A stretch of 28,382 nucleotides of DNA from Mesostigma viride (Eukaryota > Streptophyta > Mesostigmatophyceae > Mesostigmatales > Mesostigmataceae). Positions 1 through 8,930 of this stretch are shown here, piece after piece (position 1 is the first letter of the stretch; every line of letters starts with the position of its first letter). Position numbers and translations under genes: made by a program. The notes under the pieces are model-generated. The model saw nothing but the letters and a program-made list of their open reading frames with translations. It made no database searches and had not been told where the DNA came from. The stretch covers positions 1 to 28,382 of the forward strand of contig RPFO01001730.1 of NCBI GenBank assembly GCA_009746045.1, given 5' to 3'.

Positions 1-557
1 AAAACCTTAACCAAAACGTCTCCAGACTTTCCTTGACCCCATGGGGGGCACTGCTCACCAGGTTGTGACATTTAGGCTGGCATCTGTCACCACCCCGGCA
101 GTTGTGATGGTGTGTTGGGGGTGTGACAAGGATGGCGAAAAATTGCACGTACTTACTCTTAAGATTAAGAACGCCCAATTTTTCGCCACCCTGCCACCCC
201 TTGGCGCGGGTCATAGGAGGTGTTTGTCAAGGTGTGAGAGTGATGGCGAAAAATTGCACGTACTTACTCTTAAGATTAAGAACGCCCAATTTTTCGCCAC
301 CCTGCCACCCCTTGGCTGGTCATAGGAGGTGTTTGTCAAGGTGTGAGAGTGATGGCGAAAAATTGCACGTACTTACTCTTAAGATTAAGAACGCCCAATT
401 TTTCGCCACCTCCCCCACTGGCCGGCGCTGGGGTTGGCGTGGGTTGTTGGATGTGGCGAAAAATTGCACGTACTTACTCTATATATAAAGAACGCCCAAT
501 TTTTCGCCATGTCCTCGCATGGTGAGGGAGGCGACGAGGGCCGCGCGGCGGGGTGTG
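1..557. repeat. Left terminal inverted repeat
   Basis: The stretch is the reverse complement of the right end (22154-22738). Matching landmarks include the outer segment with GTCTCCAGACTTTCC, the segment with GGCACTGCTCACCAGGTTGT, and the inner segment ending GCGCGGCGGGGTGTG. It contains four hairpin-forming iterons (134-187, 245-298, 354-407, 455-508). Short ORFs crossing it are repeat-derived and are not genes. The similarity to the right copy stops at about 557. Confidence 0.9.
134..508. repeat. Left iteron array, four inverted-arm units
   Basis: Four 54-bp units repeat every 101-111 bp. Each has the 12-bp arms GGCGAAAAATTG and CAATTTTTCGCC around a 30-bp core, so each could form a hairpin. 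Cores of units 1-3 contain CTCTTAAGATTAAG; the core of unit 4 instead contains CTCTATATATAAAG. Position in the TIR suggests a replication, recombinase-binding or packaging signal, which is inference. Confidence 0.85.
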
Positions 558-771
558 CAGAGTGTTAGGGGTATATTACTCTGGAAACTCAGACGACCTA
601 TGCAAGAATCCCATACGACCTGCGTTGATGCATGAGAGGTTTACTCTGGATTAAAAACCCATAGTTAGAACTGCATTTCGAGACGAATGAAAAATGTTTT
701 CATCATGCATTGACGCGTTGTATACTGCATAAACGAATTCATTAAAATTTATATCACGTTCACATTCGTTA
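558..771. other. Non-coding spacer inside left TIR
   Basis: AT-rich spacer between the TIR and the first minus-strand gene. No supported ORF is present. It contains the related phrases TTTACTCTGGATTAAAA and ATTACTCTGGAAACTC, which resemble each other but have no assigned function. Confidence 0.5.
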
Positions 772-862
772 TCAGCTCAACAAGAGCGAAATGGCAAACT
801 CGTTGCCGTCGTCAACAAGACGACACTCTACTCCCTGTCCTTGGAGTTTCCAGTCGGGCTCT

Positions 863-1402
863 TCACAACGTTCGAGGCGGACTTCTTCTTGTCGCCAAGG
901 CCGGGGAGCTTGACACTTCCTCGCGGTTCCTCTTCCTGCCATGGGAAGTGGCGGTCTTTGCGTCCTCGAAACCCTTCTTTGCCTCCTCCCATGCCTTGTA
1001 GAGGGTAATGGGGGAAATGCCCGGCTGGCGCTTGGACTTGGAGAAGCCATCGACGAATTCGTCAACCATCTTAACGCATCCGTCGGCTTGGTCGAGGCGA
1101 ATCCACTCGCAACGGTCCTCGACCTTCCTCGGCCTTGCCGCGTTCCTCTCGTAGACCCACTCGACGCAAATTTTGGGCGTCTTGCGGTCGACATCGTCAT
1201 ATCCAGCGTCCTGAATCTTGAGAACCTCACAGGTAGGTCCGGTGCCTCCAACAGCACCGGGTGCCCCGGACAAAATGGAGACCTGATGCGTCAGGTAGGA
1301 GAGCTGGTCCGATATCTTTGTCTGGCCGTCCTCGAGACTATCGAGGTATTTTCCAAGCGTGGCCAACGCCTTCTCGCAGGGCCCTGCGTTTCGGGAAGCC
1401 AT
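863..1402 (-). CDS. Hypothetical protein, basic charged C-terminus
   Basis: A 179-aa ORF with a good initiation context (GCCATGG on the coding strand). I do not recognise a family. Residues 1-45 look helical and could form a short coil. The middle is mixed and rich in Trp, Asp and Lys. The end is basic (HGRKRNREE), a plausible nuclear signal. Near the 3' end another frame reads a Lys/Ser-rich tail ending at about 832, so a late frameshift may have altered the C-terminus. It is the first gene inside the left TIR. No TCTA box lies close upstream, unlike most element genes, so it may belong to another expression class. Confidence 0.55.
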   Translation of the reverse strand: MASRNAGPCEKALATLGKYLDSLEDGQTKISDQLSYLTHQVSILSGAPGAVGGTGPTCEVLKIQDAGYDDVDRKTPKICVEWVYERNAARPRKVEDRCEWIRLDQADGCVKMVDEFVDGFSKSKRQPGISPITLYKAWEEAKKGFEDAKTATSHGRKRNREEVSSSPALATRRSPPRTL

Positions 1403-1555
1403 GGCTACCGGCAGAGGGCTTGCAACATGAGATGCGTGACCTGCACGTGATTTTGCCTATTTGTGCACCGTGTGCAAAGGTCCGTTACGTCTGCTGGCAC
1501 GGCCTGGACAGGGCGCGAAGGTGGCGAGACTTGCACAAGTGTCGAACTAAGTTGG

Positions 1556-2273
1556 CTAAAATTTGCAGTGATGCAAGTCCAGAGTGGCCTCTACCACGTG
1601 GCGAGTTCTGGGACGTGAATTCAGGTAAACGGACTCGTAAGCTCGCGCGTACTCGGGGTCGTTTCTCATACGCCTGAACGAATTCTCCAAGGTGTCCACC
1701 AGTGTGAATTTTCCAAGGCATCCACCCATACATATTGTCGTATAATGCACAGAAATTACTTACCGTGACATTTGCATTTAGTAAACCCTCGCACCCTCTC
1801 AAATTGTAACACGCAGACGAAAGATTCGTATGCAGCAACGTTTTGATATTCCGTGTCTCCTACGTCCCTATCTATGTGGGCCAACCTTATCTCGAGAATG
1901 CCCCCGTTCCTAAAGAGATGTGGATTCCTCAAATTAAAATATGCGTGATCATTGATCAAAGAATAGTCGAAAGTGGTCGTTGTTGCTGTTGTTTTTTTGC
2001 ATATTTCTGATCCCAACACAACCCCCTGGTCCAAATTGTGCTCACCACCCAAGAAACTGGGGGATACCAAGCCAATGAGCACGTGAGGGGGGGTGCTTTC
2101 GATCCCTGCAATGGACGCAAAGTGAAGCCCGCCTCTCCAATCCCCGTCAATGATGGGAGCACTTGGATCTGGCTTAAATGCCGGATCTGGCGAAATGCCG
2201 CGTTCTCGACGTCACTGTCACTCTATGAGGCCTCGCTGTCAAGTACTATCTGGTAATAATTTGGATAGTCCAT
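1556..2273 (-). pseudogene. Unrecognised decayed element gene
   Basis: The ATG at 2273 follows a TCTA box (2291-2294), as in other element genes, but the frame stops after about 12 codons. A coherent frame then runs from about 2200 to 1756 without its own good start. It contains Thr-rich and Asn/His-rich stretches such as DYSLINDHAYFNLRNP. A further coding-looking stretch (1556-1750, containing TLVDTLENSFRRM) follows in another frame. I read this as one gene broken by at least two frameshifts. No family is recognised. It could be a small virion protein because it sits between the adhesin gene and the TIR-proximal gene, but that is only positional. Confidence 0.4.
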
Positions 2274-3354
2274 TGCTTACATGATATGGATAGATATTTA
2301 GTTATAGAGGCCTATGCTGGAGGAGTTAACGGTGCCCCCCACTTGGCGGCAAGGTATTGACGGATCATCGTCAGTTCGGCGGAAGTCTTGTACGTGTTGT
2401 AAATGAGCACCTCGCCGATCCAGCCGTCGAAGGCACGTTGACCGTTGGCCGAGTCGCCGCCCAAGTTCAGGTTGGCGGCGAAAGGGGCTGATGTGAAGCT
2501 GTTACTGACGACCGTGCCCTCACTACCGTCGAACGTCGCGCTCCACACCTTGGGGGTGACCGATGCATCGTACGAGACGTGGAGGACGTGAGGTTGGTCG
2601 TCGAAAAACTGACCGCCGGTCGCCACTTCCTTGACGGCCGTGTTGGACGCGTAATTTGTTACTTTGAGCGAGTCTGTCTGGTACACAATGGCAGGCGTGC
2701 TTCCGGGCGCGCACAACATCATGCCTTTTGTCGCTGTGCCTGATGAGACGTAAGGATCTGGGCGGGCGAGTGCTGTGTAACTTGCGCTGTTTGGCGACGA
2801 TCACGATGGTGCGCGTGTTCGCGTTGAGGATGTTTCCGGAATATGCCAAAAAACGCTGGCTGGAGTAGTAAAACCGAAGCCACGAAGATGCGGATGATAG
2901 AGACGTCGCGTCTCTTTCTGGTTGCATGCCGCTTGTTGTTCTTCTTGTCCGCCATCCTACCGACCTTGGACGCGTACGCGGGAGCCCCTCCCGTTCCGTC
3001 GCTGTTGACGGAAAGGGTGGACACGTCCGATGGATCGTACCACGCCAAGACGGACGAGTCCGAAGCGGGGTTGTAAACTGGCGTATACGTAAAAGTAAGA
3101 GAGTTAGACGCCGAGTTCCCGTTACCCGACACGGAGTCTGTCGCCGCGTTGGAACCCACGCTGACGGTCGTCAACGTGTTCGAGGTTCCTGACACGTCGA
3201 ACGTGTAAACCGCCGCATTTACCTGCACTAAGTTGGACGCCGTCCCGTTGGTAACGACGATGTCCCCGAGCGCAAAACCAGTGACTGACCGGCTGAAGGT
3301 GGCCGTCACGCCGACTGGGCTCGTGGAAGGTGTTGCCCCGGCCGAAGTCGCGAG

Positions 3355-3359
3355 GGTGA
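3355..3359. repeat. Left 5-bp target site duplication of palindromic element
   Basis: GGTGA directly precedes the palindromic element and recurs at 4242-4246. Counting one copy only, the Ig-like reading frame is continuous across the site, which confirms the insertion limits. Confidence 0.88.
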
Positions 3360-4241
3360 AGTTACGTTAAATAGTGACGGAACCTTTTGCCGCCTGAGGC
3401 AAATCGGTCCGTAACACTATTTTGCCCGGAATAACCGCTTCCGAGCACCCAAGTTAATTCGGCCGAATTAACTTGGGTGCTCGGAAGCGGTTATTCCGGG
3501 CAAAATAGTGTTACGGACCGATTTGCCTCAGGCGGCAAAAGGTTCCGTCACTATTTAACGTAACTAAAACCTGGCCTCGTGGAGGGGGGACGAAGAGCCC
3601 GAGACATCCGCCTAGGCCGCTGAGCACGCACCACTAAATGCGCCGGAGCTGCCTCAGTGAGGATTCGAACCCCTGACCTCCAAGGTGCACAGGTTTTAGT
3701 TACGTTAAATAGTGACGGAACCTTTTGCCGCCTGAGGCAAATCGGTCCGTAACACTATTTTGCCCGGAATAACCACTTCCGAGCACCCAAGTTAATTCGG
3801 CCGAATTAACTTGGGTGCTCGGAAGTGGTTATTCCGGGCAAAATAGTGTTACGGACCGATTTGCCTCAGGCGGCAAAAGGTTCCGGCACTATTTAACGTA
3901 ACTAAAACCTGTGCACCTTGGAGGTCAGGGGTTCGAATCCTCACTGAGGCAGCTCCGGCGCATTTAGTGGTGCGTGCTCAGCGGCCTAGGCGGATGTCTC
4001 GGGCTCTTCGTCCCCCCTCCACGAGGCCAGGTTTTAGTTACGTTAAATAGTGACGGAACCTTTTGCCGCCTGAGGCAAATCGGTCCGTAACACTATTTTG
4101 CCCGGAATAACCACTTCCGAGCACCCAAGTTAATTCGGCCGAATTAACTTGGGTGCTCGGAAGTGGTTATTCCGGGCAAAATAGTGTTACGGACCGATTT
4201 GCCTCAGGCGGCAAAAGGTTCCGTCACTATTTAACGTAACT
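3360..4241. mobile_element. 882-bp nested palindromic foldback element
   Basis: It consists of three copies of a 206-bp palindrome (3360-3565, 3698-3903, 4036-4241), each centred on TTCGGCCGAA. They are separated by a 132-bp spacer (3566-3697) and its exact reverse complement (3904-4035). The whole is therefore one large palindrome centred between 3800 and 3801. Its termini read AGTTACGTTAAATAGT and the inverse. Copy 1 differs from copies 2 and 3 at one symmetric position (CGCTTCC versus CACTTCC), and copy 2 has one further change near 3887. It has no ORF, so it would be a non-autonomous MITE-like or foldback element. Superfamily not assigned. Confidence 0.9.
3904..4035. repeat. 132-bp spacer with pol III B-box (inverse copy at 3566-3697)
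   Basis: The spacer contains GGTTCGAATCC at 3930-3940, an exact match to the tRNA B-box, preceded by GAGGTC as in a tRNA variable loop and followed by CTGAGGCA like a 3' acceptor strand. An A-box-like GTGCTCAGCGG lies downstream of it, the wrong order for a normal tRNA. It looks like captured tRNA-derived or SINE-like host DNA. The same sequence lies inverted at 3566-3697. Confidence 0.55.
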
Positions 4242-4246
4242 GGTGA
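4242..4246. repeat. Right 5-bp target site duplication of palindromic element
   Basis: GGTGA, the match of 3355-3359, directly follows the last base of the palindromic element. Confidence 0.88.
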
Positions 4247-4914
4247 CGGTAGGCGGCGGGGAGTAGGTGAACGCGACCGTGTTGGACTCGGCGTTTGTGA
4301 ACCCGAATTCGCCTACCGTCGTGCCATCGACCACCCTCACGGTCGTCTGGGAGTATGGAGTGGTCGGTGTCACTGCGAACTGGTATGATGCCCAGGTACC
4401 GGTTACCGACGACACTGTTCCGTTGTTCACGTAGATGTCCCCGCTACCAAACCCGGTCACGGGTTTGTCAAATGTGACATCCATTGTGACGGGGCTTGTG
4501 GTTGGATACGTCCCTGCCGTTGTAGCAAGCGTGACGGCGGTGGGAGGAGGGGTATATGTAAATGATAACAGATTAGATTCTTCGTTGTACGCCCCAGACA
4601 CCCCTGTTACCTTATTTTCTTTCACGGAAACCGTGGTTGGGATCGAACCTGTGATATTTGTTATATCAAAAAAATACGTCGCCGGTGCACCTAAAAAAAG
4701 GTCGACTGCCGTTCCGTTTGTCACGTCAATGTCTGATAGATCAAAACCCGTGACGTCTTCATTGAATGTCGCCATAACGAGAACGGGGACATCCGATGGT
4801 GTAAGGTCTACTGTTGATAACCCGACCGTGACCGAGGTACTAGGAACGCGGCGTTTATATAAAAGAGCGGGGCATATACCACTATCCAGCAACATTTGTA
4901 TAGACTAGTCGTCG

Positions 4915-5088
4915 TTATTTTTTTTGGTTTGGTAGCGGGTATTTGAAGGTGCCAGGGAGAAGGGGAAGTGCTTGCCTTACGGGAACTGTCATGGACAAAC
5001 CAGAATCTGCCATTTCTGGGATGTCAAAAATCAACTTCAACCTGTTAAACGGATTAGCTGTGATGCTAGGGTCTCGAAAGTAGTCCAT
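4915..5088 (-). CDS. Small 57-aa ORF downstream of MCP
   Basis: An ATG at 5088 opens 57 codons to a TAA at 4915-4917. The product begins MDYFRDPSIT and is rich in Pro and Leu, with no recognised domain. Support: it fits exactly between the MCP stop and the adhesin start, is on the same strand, and has a TATATATA stretch and a TCTA core (5099-5102) upstream, like other element genes. PLVs often carry small virion accessory ORFs of this size, but I cannot assign a role. It might be an untranslated spacer read by chance. Confidence 0.45.
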   Translation of the reverse strand: MDYFRDPSITANPFNRLKLIFDIPEMADSGLSMTVPVRQALPLLPGTFKYPLPNQKK

Positions 5089-5865
5089 CGTTTGTCACTA
5101 GACACATATATATATTTTTAGAGGTACACGGCTGCCTGCCTGCCTGCAGCGATGTCCATCTTTGATTCGCACTCCGTGAAGATGTAGGAAATGCAGTCCG
5201 TCGCTCCCTTCTCGACTCGCAGCGTGACCACCGAGGCCGTGCCACGAAGGTCAAGGCCGCTCATGTACTCTGGACCGGCACATGGCATATTCAGGTGACA
5301 CGCCATCGTGAAGTTGTTGTTTAGCCACGTGGTAGGAGTCATGCCCTCCCGGACACAGGACAAGACATTCCCCTGGTCACCGAACGCGGACAACAGATTG
5401 ATCCACGCCTCGGTTGCGTTCGTACGGTATCCAGGCGCTAGGTTGGATCCATTGATGTCGTATTGGTAGGAAGTCATACCATCCGCGATGTGATTGAACA
5501 TCGTATTGCCGGATGCGTTGGTCACGTCCGCGCCGGCAGCAACCTGGATCGCCAGGAGTTTGCTGGCGGACGCGGAAGACAGCGACGCCTTGATGGCATA
5601 TGGAGAACGAGTCCCGAGCGACCACAACGGTCTGAAAGTGCCAAAAAACACCCATCTTACTCCTCCTAGCTGCACTAATATTCGGATGATGGTCAAACTT
5701 GGTGGCTGGCTTCTCCATGGTACCCAGATTTACTGTGCCAAGTCACACCTTGGTTGGCCACTTGGTGCTCACAGAATGGTGACGTCCAAAAGCATAAAAA
5801 ACGCCGAAATTGCCAGTTTTATTCATAATTAATTCCACAAACAACACAATTAATGTCGTTTTGAC

Positions 5866-6230
5866 CTGGAAATGGGCAGACACATTAAATATAACATATG
5901 CAGCTCAAGTACTAAGTTGCACCCGAAATAGAGATGGGATGGCCAGAAATTATGCTGTCAACCGTCACAAATACGGTCATTTGGAGCATTTTATGGATCA
6001 TTAAATGCACCCAACAGTGCAAATGAGCTCAGATTAAGCTGGAAGTAAGCAAACACTTTACTTGCAACATCTGCAGGCTGGCTGCAAAGTTGCACCTTGA
6101 TTGAACACCAACTAGTTACATGATTCTGCTGTCACGCGTCACTCTCGCGCAAAATTTGGATATATAATGCACCACAGGTAGCGCAAATGAGTTCAGACAG
6201 AGCTGAAATTTTTAATGCAATTTAAATAGA
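5866..6230. repeat. Diverged tandem repeat of about 165-173 bp
   Basis: Units start near 5866, 6039 and 6203, the last being partial. Shared phrases are CTGGAA, AGTTGCACC, TGCTGTCA.CGTCAC and GCAAATGAG.TCAGA. It is strongly diverged and lies wholly within the transposon that splits the MCP. No coding potential. Confidence 0.55.
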
Positions 6231-8930
6231 GCATGCTGAACATGATTGCCAAGTATTACCTCAGTCACACCACAGATGACGATGTGTCACAGTGACACGT
6301 GACAGCAGCCAACATCATATAATATTTCCTTACAAGTTCATACCCATAACAGTACGAGCTGAGGTAAGGTTGAACTCCAACTTGGTTATCTCCACCCATA
6401 CATGTGGCATGCACTTCATCATGGAAATACATGAACAGTTGTCTCTTTGATACATCAATAGTATTAACTACCAACATTCCAATGGTGGGGCGTGTTGAGA
6501 GAGAGCAACTAGTTGGCAAGTCAAATAGTGGTTCGAAGCAAACATGGCTGCACACTACATTTGCTTGCAGTTGCTATCTAACATCTCTAGCACATTAACT
6601 AGCCAGCTAGCTCGCATGCCAAACAATCTTCTAAAGGTGCATGGGCATTTTTTTATGTGTTGTTCATCGTGCACCCTGGACTACCAATCCTAGTGAAGCA
6701 TGGGCTATGCACGGCAGATGGAGGATGTGGCCATGGGCATGCCATGAGCAGATGCCAGCGAAGGTGCTGGCAGCAGGCAGGTCAGGCAGCAGTAGTGGGA
6801 TCTAGTGATGCAGAAGAGAGTGGCACATGTGGTAGAAAGTAATGCAGATGGCAGTAGTATGGCCAGTGGCACGAGGCAGCGATCATGAAGGCTATCGTTA
6901 TGCAGATAGACGTTATGGTCTAGCCTTGAGGTTATGTTGCTACTGCTGCATGATGGAAGGGAAATTTATGTGGCAGGTGGCACGGTACAGCCAACAGTGG
7001 TGTAGTGTGCAAACCAACTCATTGGGGTGGGCTTGTGGTGAAAGCTCTCCATTCAGATTTCCGTGGCAACACACCAGGTCATGATATTCTGTGGTGCTGG
7101 CAAGTGGTAGTGACAGATTGATCATGCCAGTGATTGATAGCAATGGTGAGCAGTAGGGTGCCTTCTTTGATACTACTGGCATTATCTGTTGTGCCAGGTG
7201 CCAGCTATGTCAGCTGCCGATGCTGCTAAATGTGGCCCCAGTTTCTGGTGCTACGATAGAAGAGATGAAGAGGGCCGGCAGGAACTTGTGGCTGCAATCA
7301 CGATCAAGGCTGCGATGGGCGAAGTCAATATGGCAGATTGTGGCAGCAATGGTGCAGGGCCTGGCGTTATCGTTAATGGCAGATTCCATACTGAGTTGTA
7401 GGGACACTGCCAGCAGTTACACCAACAGGCGAGACTCATGGTGGTGGACGTTGCTCCTGGTGGGAGTCTATAATATCTGTCACATGGGTATGCGCACACG
7501 ATGCACCTGGTGGTCCTCCATGCTAACGACAGGAATGTTGGTATTGCTATGCAATCGTGGCACTGCTAACAACGGCGTAACAGTGGTAGGTGTGTTGGGG
7601 TGGTGGGGAGTGATGTGGCAGTGGTGTGGCAGCAAGCACTTTGGTAATCGTTATTGTGATGTTGTTGTGAGCCCGTAGAAGGTGTCCTGGTGAGATTCAT
7701 GCCTCTTACGCAATGCTGTAAGCCCATTGTGCACTCTGTTGTGCCCGCAACAATATTCATCATCATAGGCAGCAACCATATCAAAGACAAATCAGCCCCC
7801 TTCCATGTATAGTACTTAATTCTCAGCCTGCTTCAACATATCTGAATGTAACAAGGGCAATGAATCCTGGGTTTTCCAAGGCAGCAACAACATCTGCGCA
7901 CTTCACATACCTGGGCTCCCCCCTGGTTTCTTCGTGCCTCCCAGCCCCAGATCAGAACACGCCGCCCATCATTGATAAACATGGTGCATTATAATCTGGC
8001 CAAGGAAAGAGGTTGAAATACTTACCAACAGGTCCGCTAAAGTGGAGCCCCAGCAGCGTGTTGTATGGCCTGTGAAAGCTGGATAAGCTCCAGGGTTGCA
8101 CATCAACACACCTATATGTGCTGACTGTTGAATACAGGACATGTACCTTCTGTTTGTTGCCTTCAGGCTCAGCTTCCTACGCCATGAATTACACTTGGAA
8201 GAATGAACAGGCGCACATCACGCTGTTTGGGGAGGCTGGCCATGGCTTACGTCTCCCTCTCGAGCAGCGATGCTTGACGAGGCGTCCGGCGTAACATGAA
8301 CGAGGCGCTTTCACGAGCCTCGGGGAAAGAGACAGGCAGAAAATCTGGAAGGGGAACGGGGCTGGCTTCACCCTACCTTGGATCCGGATGCCGAAAAAGC
8401 AGGTTCCACTGTACAGCGTCGACTCAACCAGCGCAATGCGTATTCATGCTTCATTTCGCAACGATCGCAGGCGATATTCAGTGATGAGCGCAGGTCTACA
8501 CTACAGAGCCAGCAAAAAATCAGGCTGGGCTTCGCTCTAGAAGTTGTTGAAGCGCCCTGCGCAAATGGGATGACAAAAATGAAAGAAACGAGGGAGTGGC
8601 ATATTTTTACGTGCGTTGCCATGATCAGCCCCGCACGCACCCTCCCGGCAGTTCCAACTGCTGCGGCAACGAGGCATTTACAATGGCAGTCGTTTTAACA
8701 AAAAGTTTTTCGGTCAAAATTTTTTGAATTAGTCATAGAACCGTGCGAGCGGCTTACCTTGAACTACACTGTCGCCGTTTTCGATAAGTTTCCGGTGTGA
8801 CTTTTTGGGGGTCCACTGCAAAATGCAGCGGACCTGACCCGACCTCGCGAAAATGCCCGCCCTTTTTCTGTTTTCCTGAAAAAATGGACCGATTTCTTTA
8901 GGATAAAAAAATATCTACGTGAAGTAGATG
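6231..8930. other. Transposon interior without supported genes
   Basis: The 2.7-kb interior of the inserted transposon. Open frames are short, overlap on both strands and show no recognisable motif. From 6700 to 7700 the DNA is rich in GCAG/GGTG-type triplets, giving spurious ORFs (for example 7220-7678 plus). Splice-donor-like sites on the minus strand (near 7911, 8378, 8756) suggest captured spliced host DNA, but no exon can be identified. Confidence 0.4.

Larger units (their letters stand above)
2312..4895 (-). pseudogene. Ig-like repeat plus LamG-like adhesin, transposon-split
   Basis: The gene starts at 4895, just after a TCTA box at 4901-4904. It encodes three bacterial-type Ig-like repeats of about 100 aa. 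Each has a strand-turn signature like F..PVTGF..GDI.V.NGT and a closing SFTYTP-type strand. A C-terminal part (2312-2722) ends in the LamG/concanavalin-like signature FDGWIGEVLIYNTYK...YLAAKWG. Known: such repeats occur in bacterial surface adhesins and in some viral fibres. Inferred: a host-attachment or virion surface protein. The 882-bp palindromic element at 3360-4241 splits the second and third Ig repeats; the frame resumes exactly across it and the repeat pattern agrees. At least two more frameshifts lie around 2720-2950, between the Ig and LamG parts. Confidence 0.72.

Noticed and set aside
134-508. CRISPR-like array
   Set aside because: Spacers between units are themselves repeats, the units contain internal inverted arms, and the setting is the TIR of a eukaryotic element.
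41-525. Overlapping plus-strand ORFs in the left TIR
   Set aside because: They are translations of the iteron repeat in several frames; the same peptide recurs and no start or promoter context supports them.
941-1450. Plus-strand 169-aa ORF
   Set aside because: A shadow of the minus-strand 179-aa gene, which has the better start context and composition.
3904-4035. Functional tRNA gene
   Set aside because: The B-box and 3'-half-like part are clear, but the matching 5' half is absent or in the wrong order and no cloverleaf can be drawn.
7220-7678. 152-aa plus-strand ORF as a real gene
   Set aside because: It lies in triplet-rich transposon DNA with overlapping ORFs on both strands and has no domain-like motif.
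8378-8698. 106-aa plus-strand ORF in transposon DNA
   Set aside because: An ORF of similar length opens on the other strand and there is no motif; splice-donor-like sites nearby suggest non-coding or intronic DNA.
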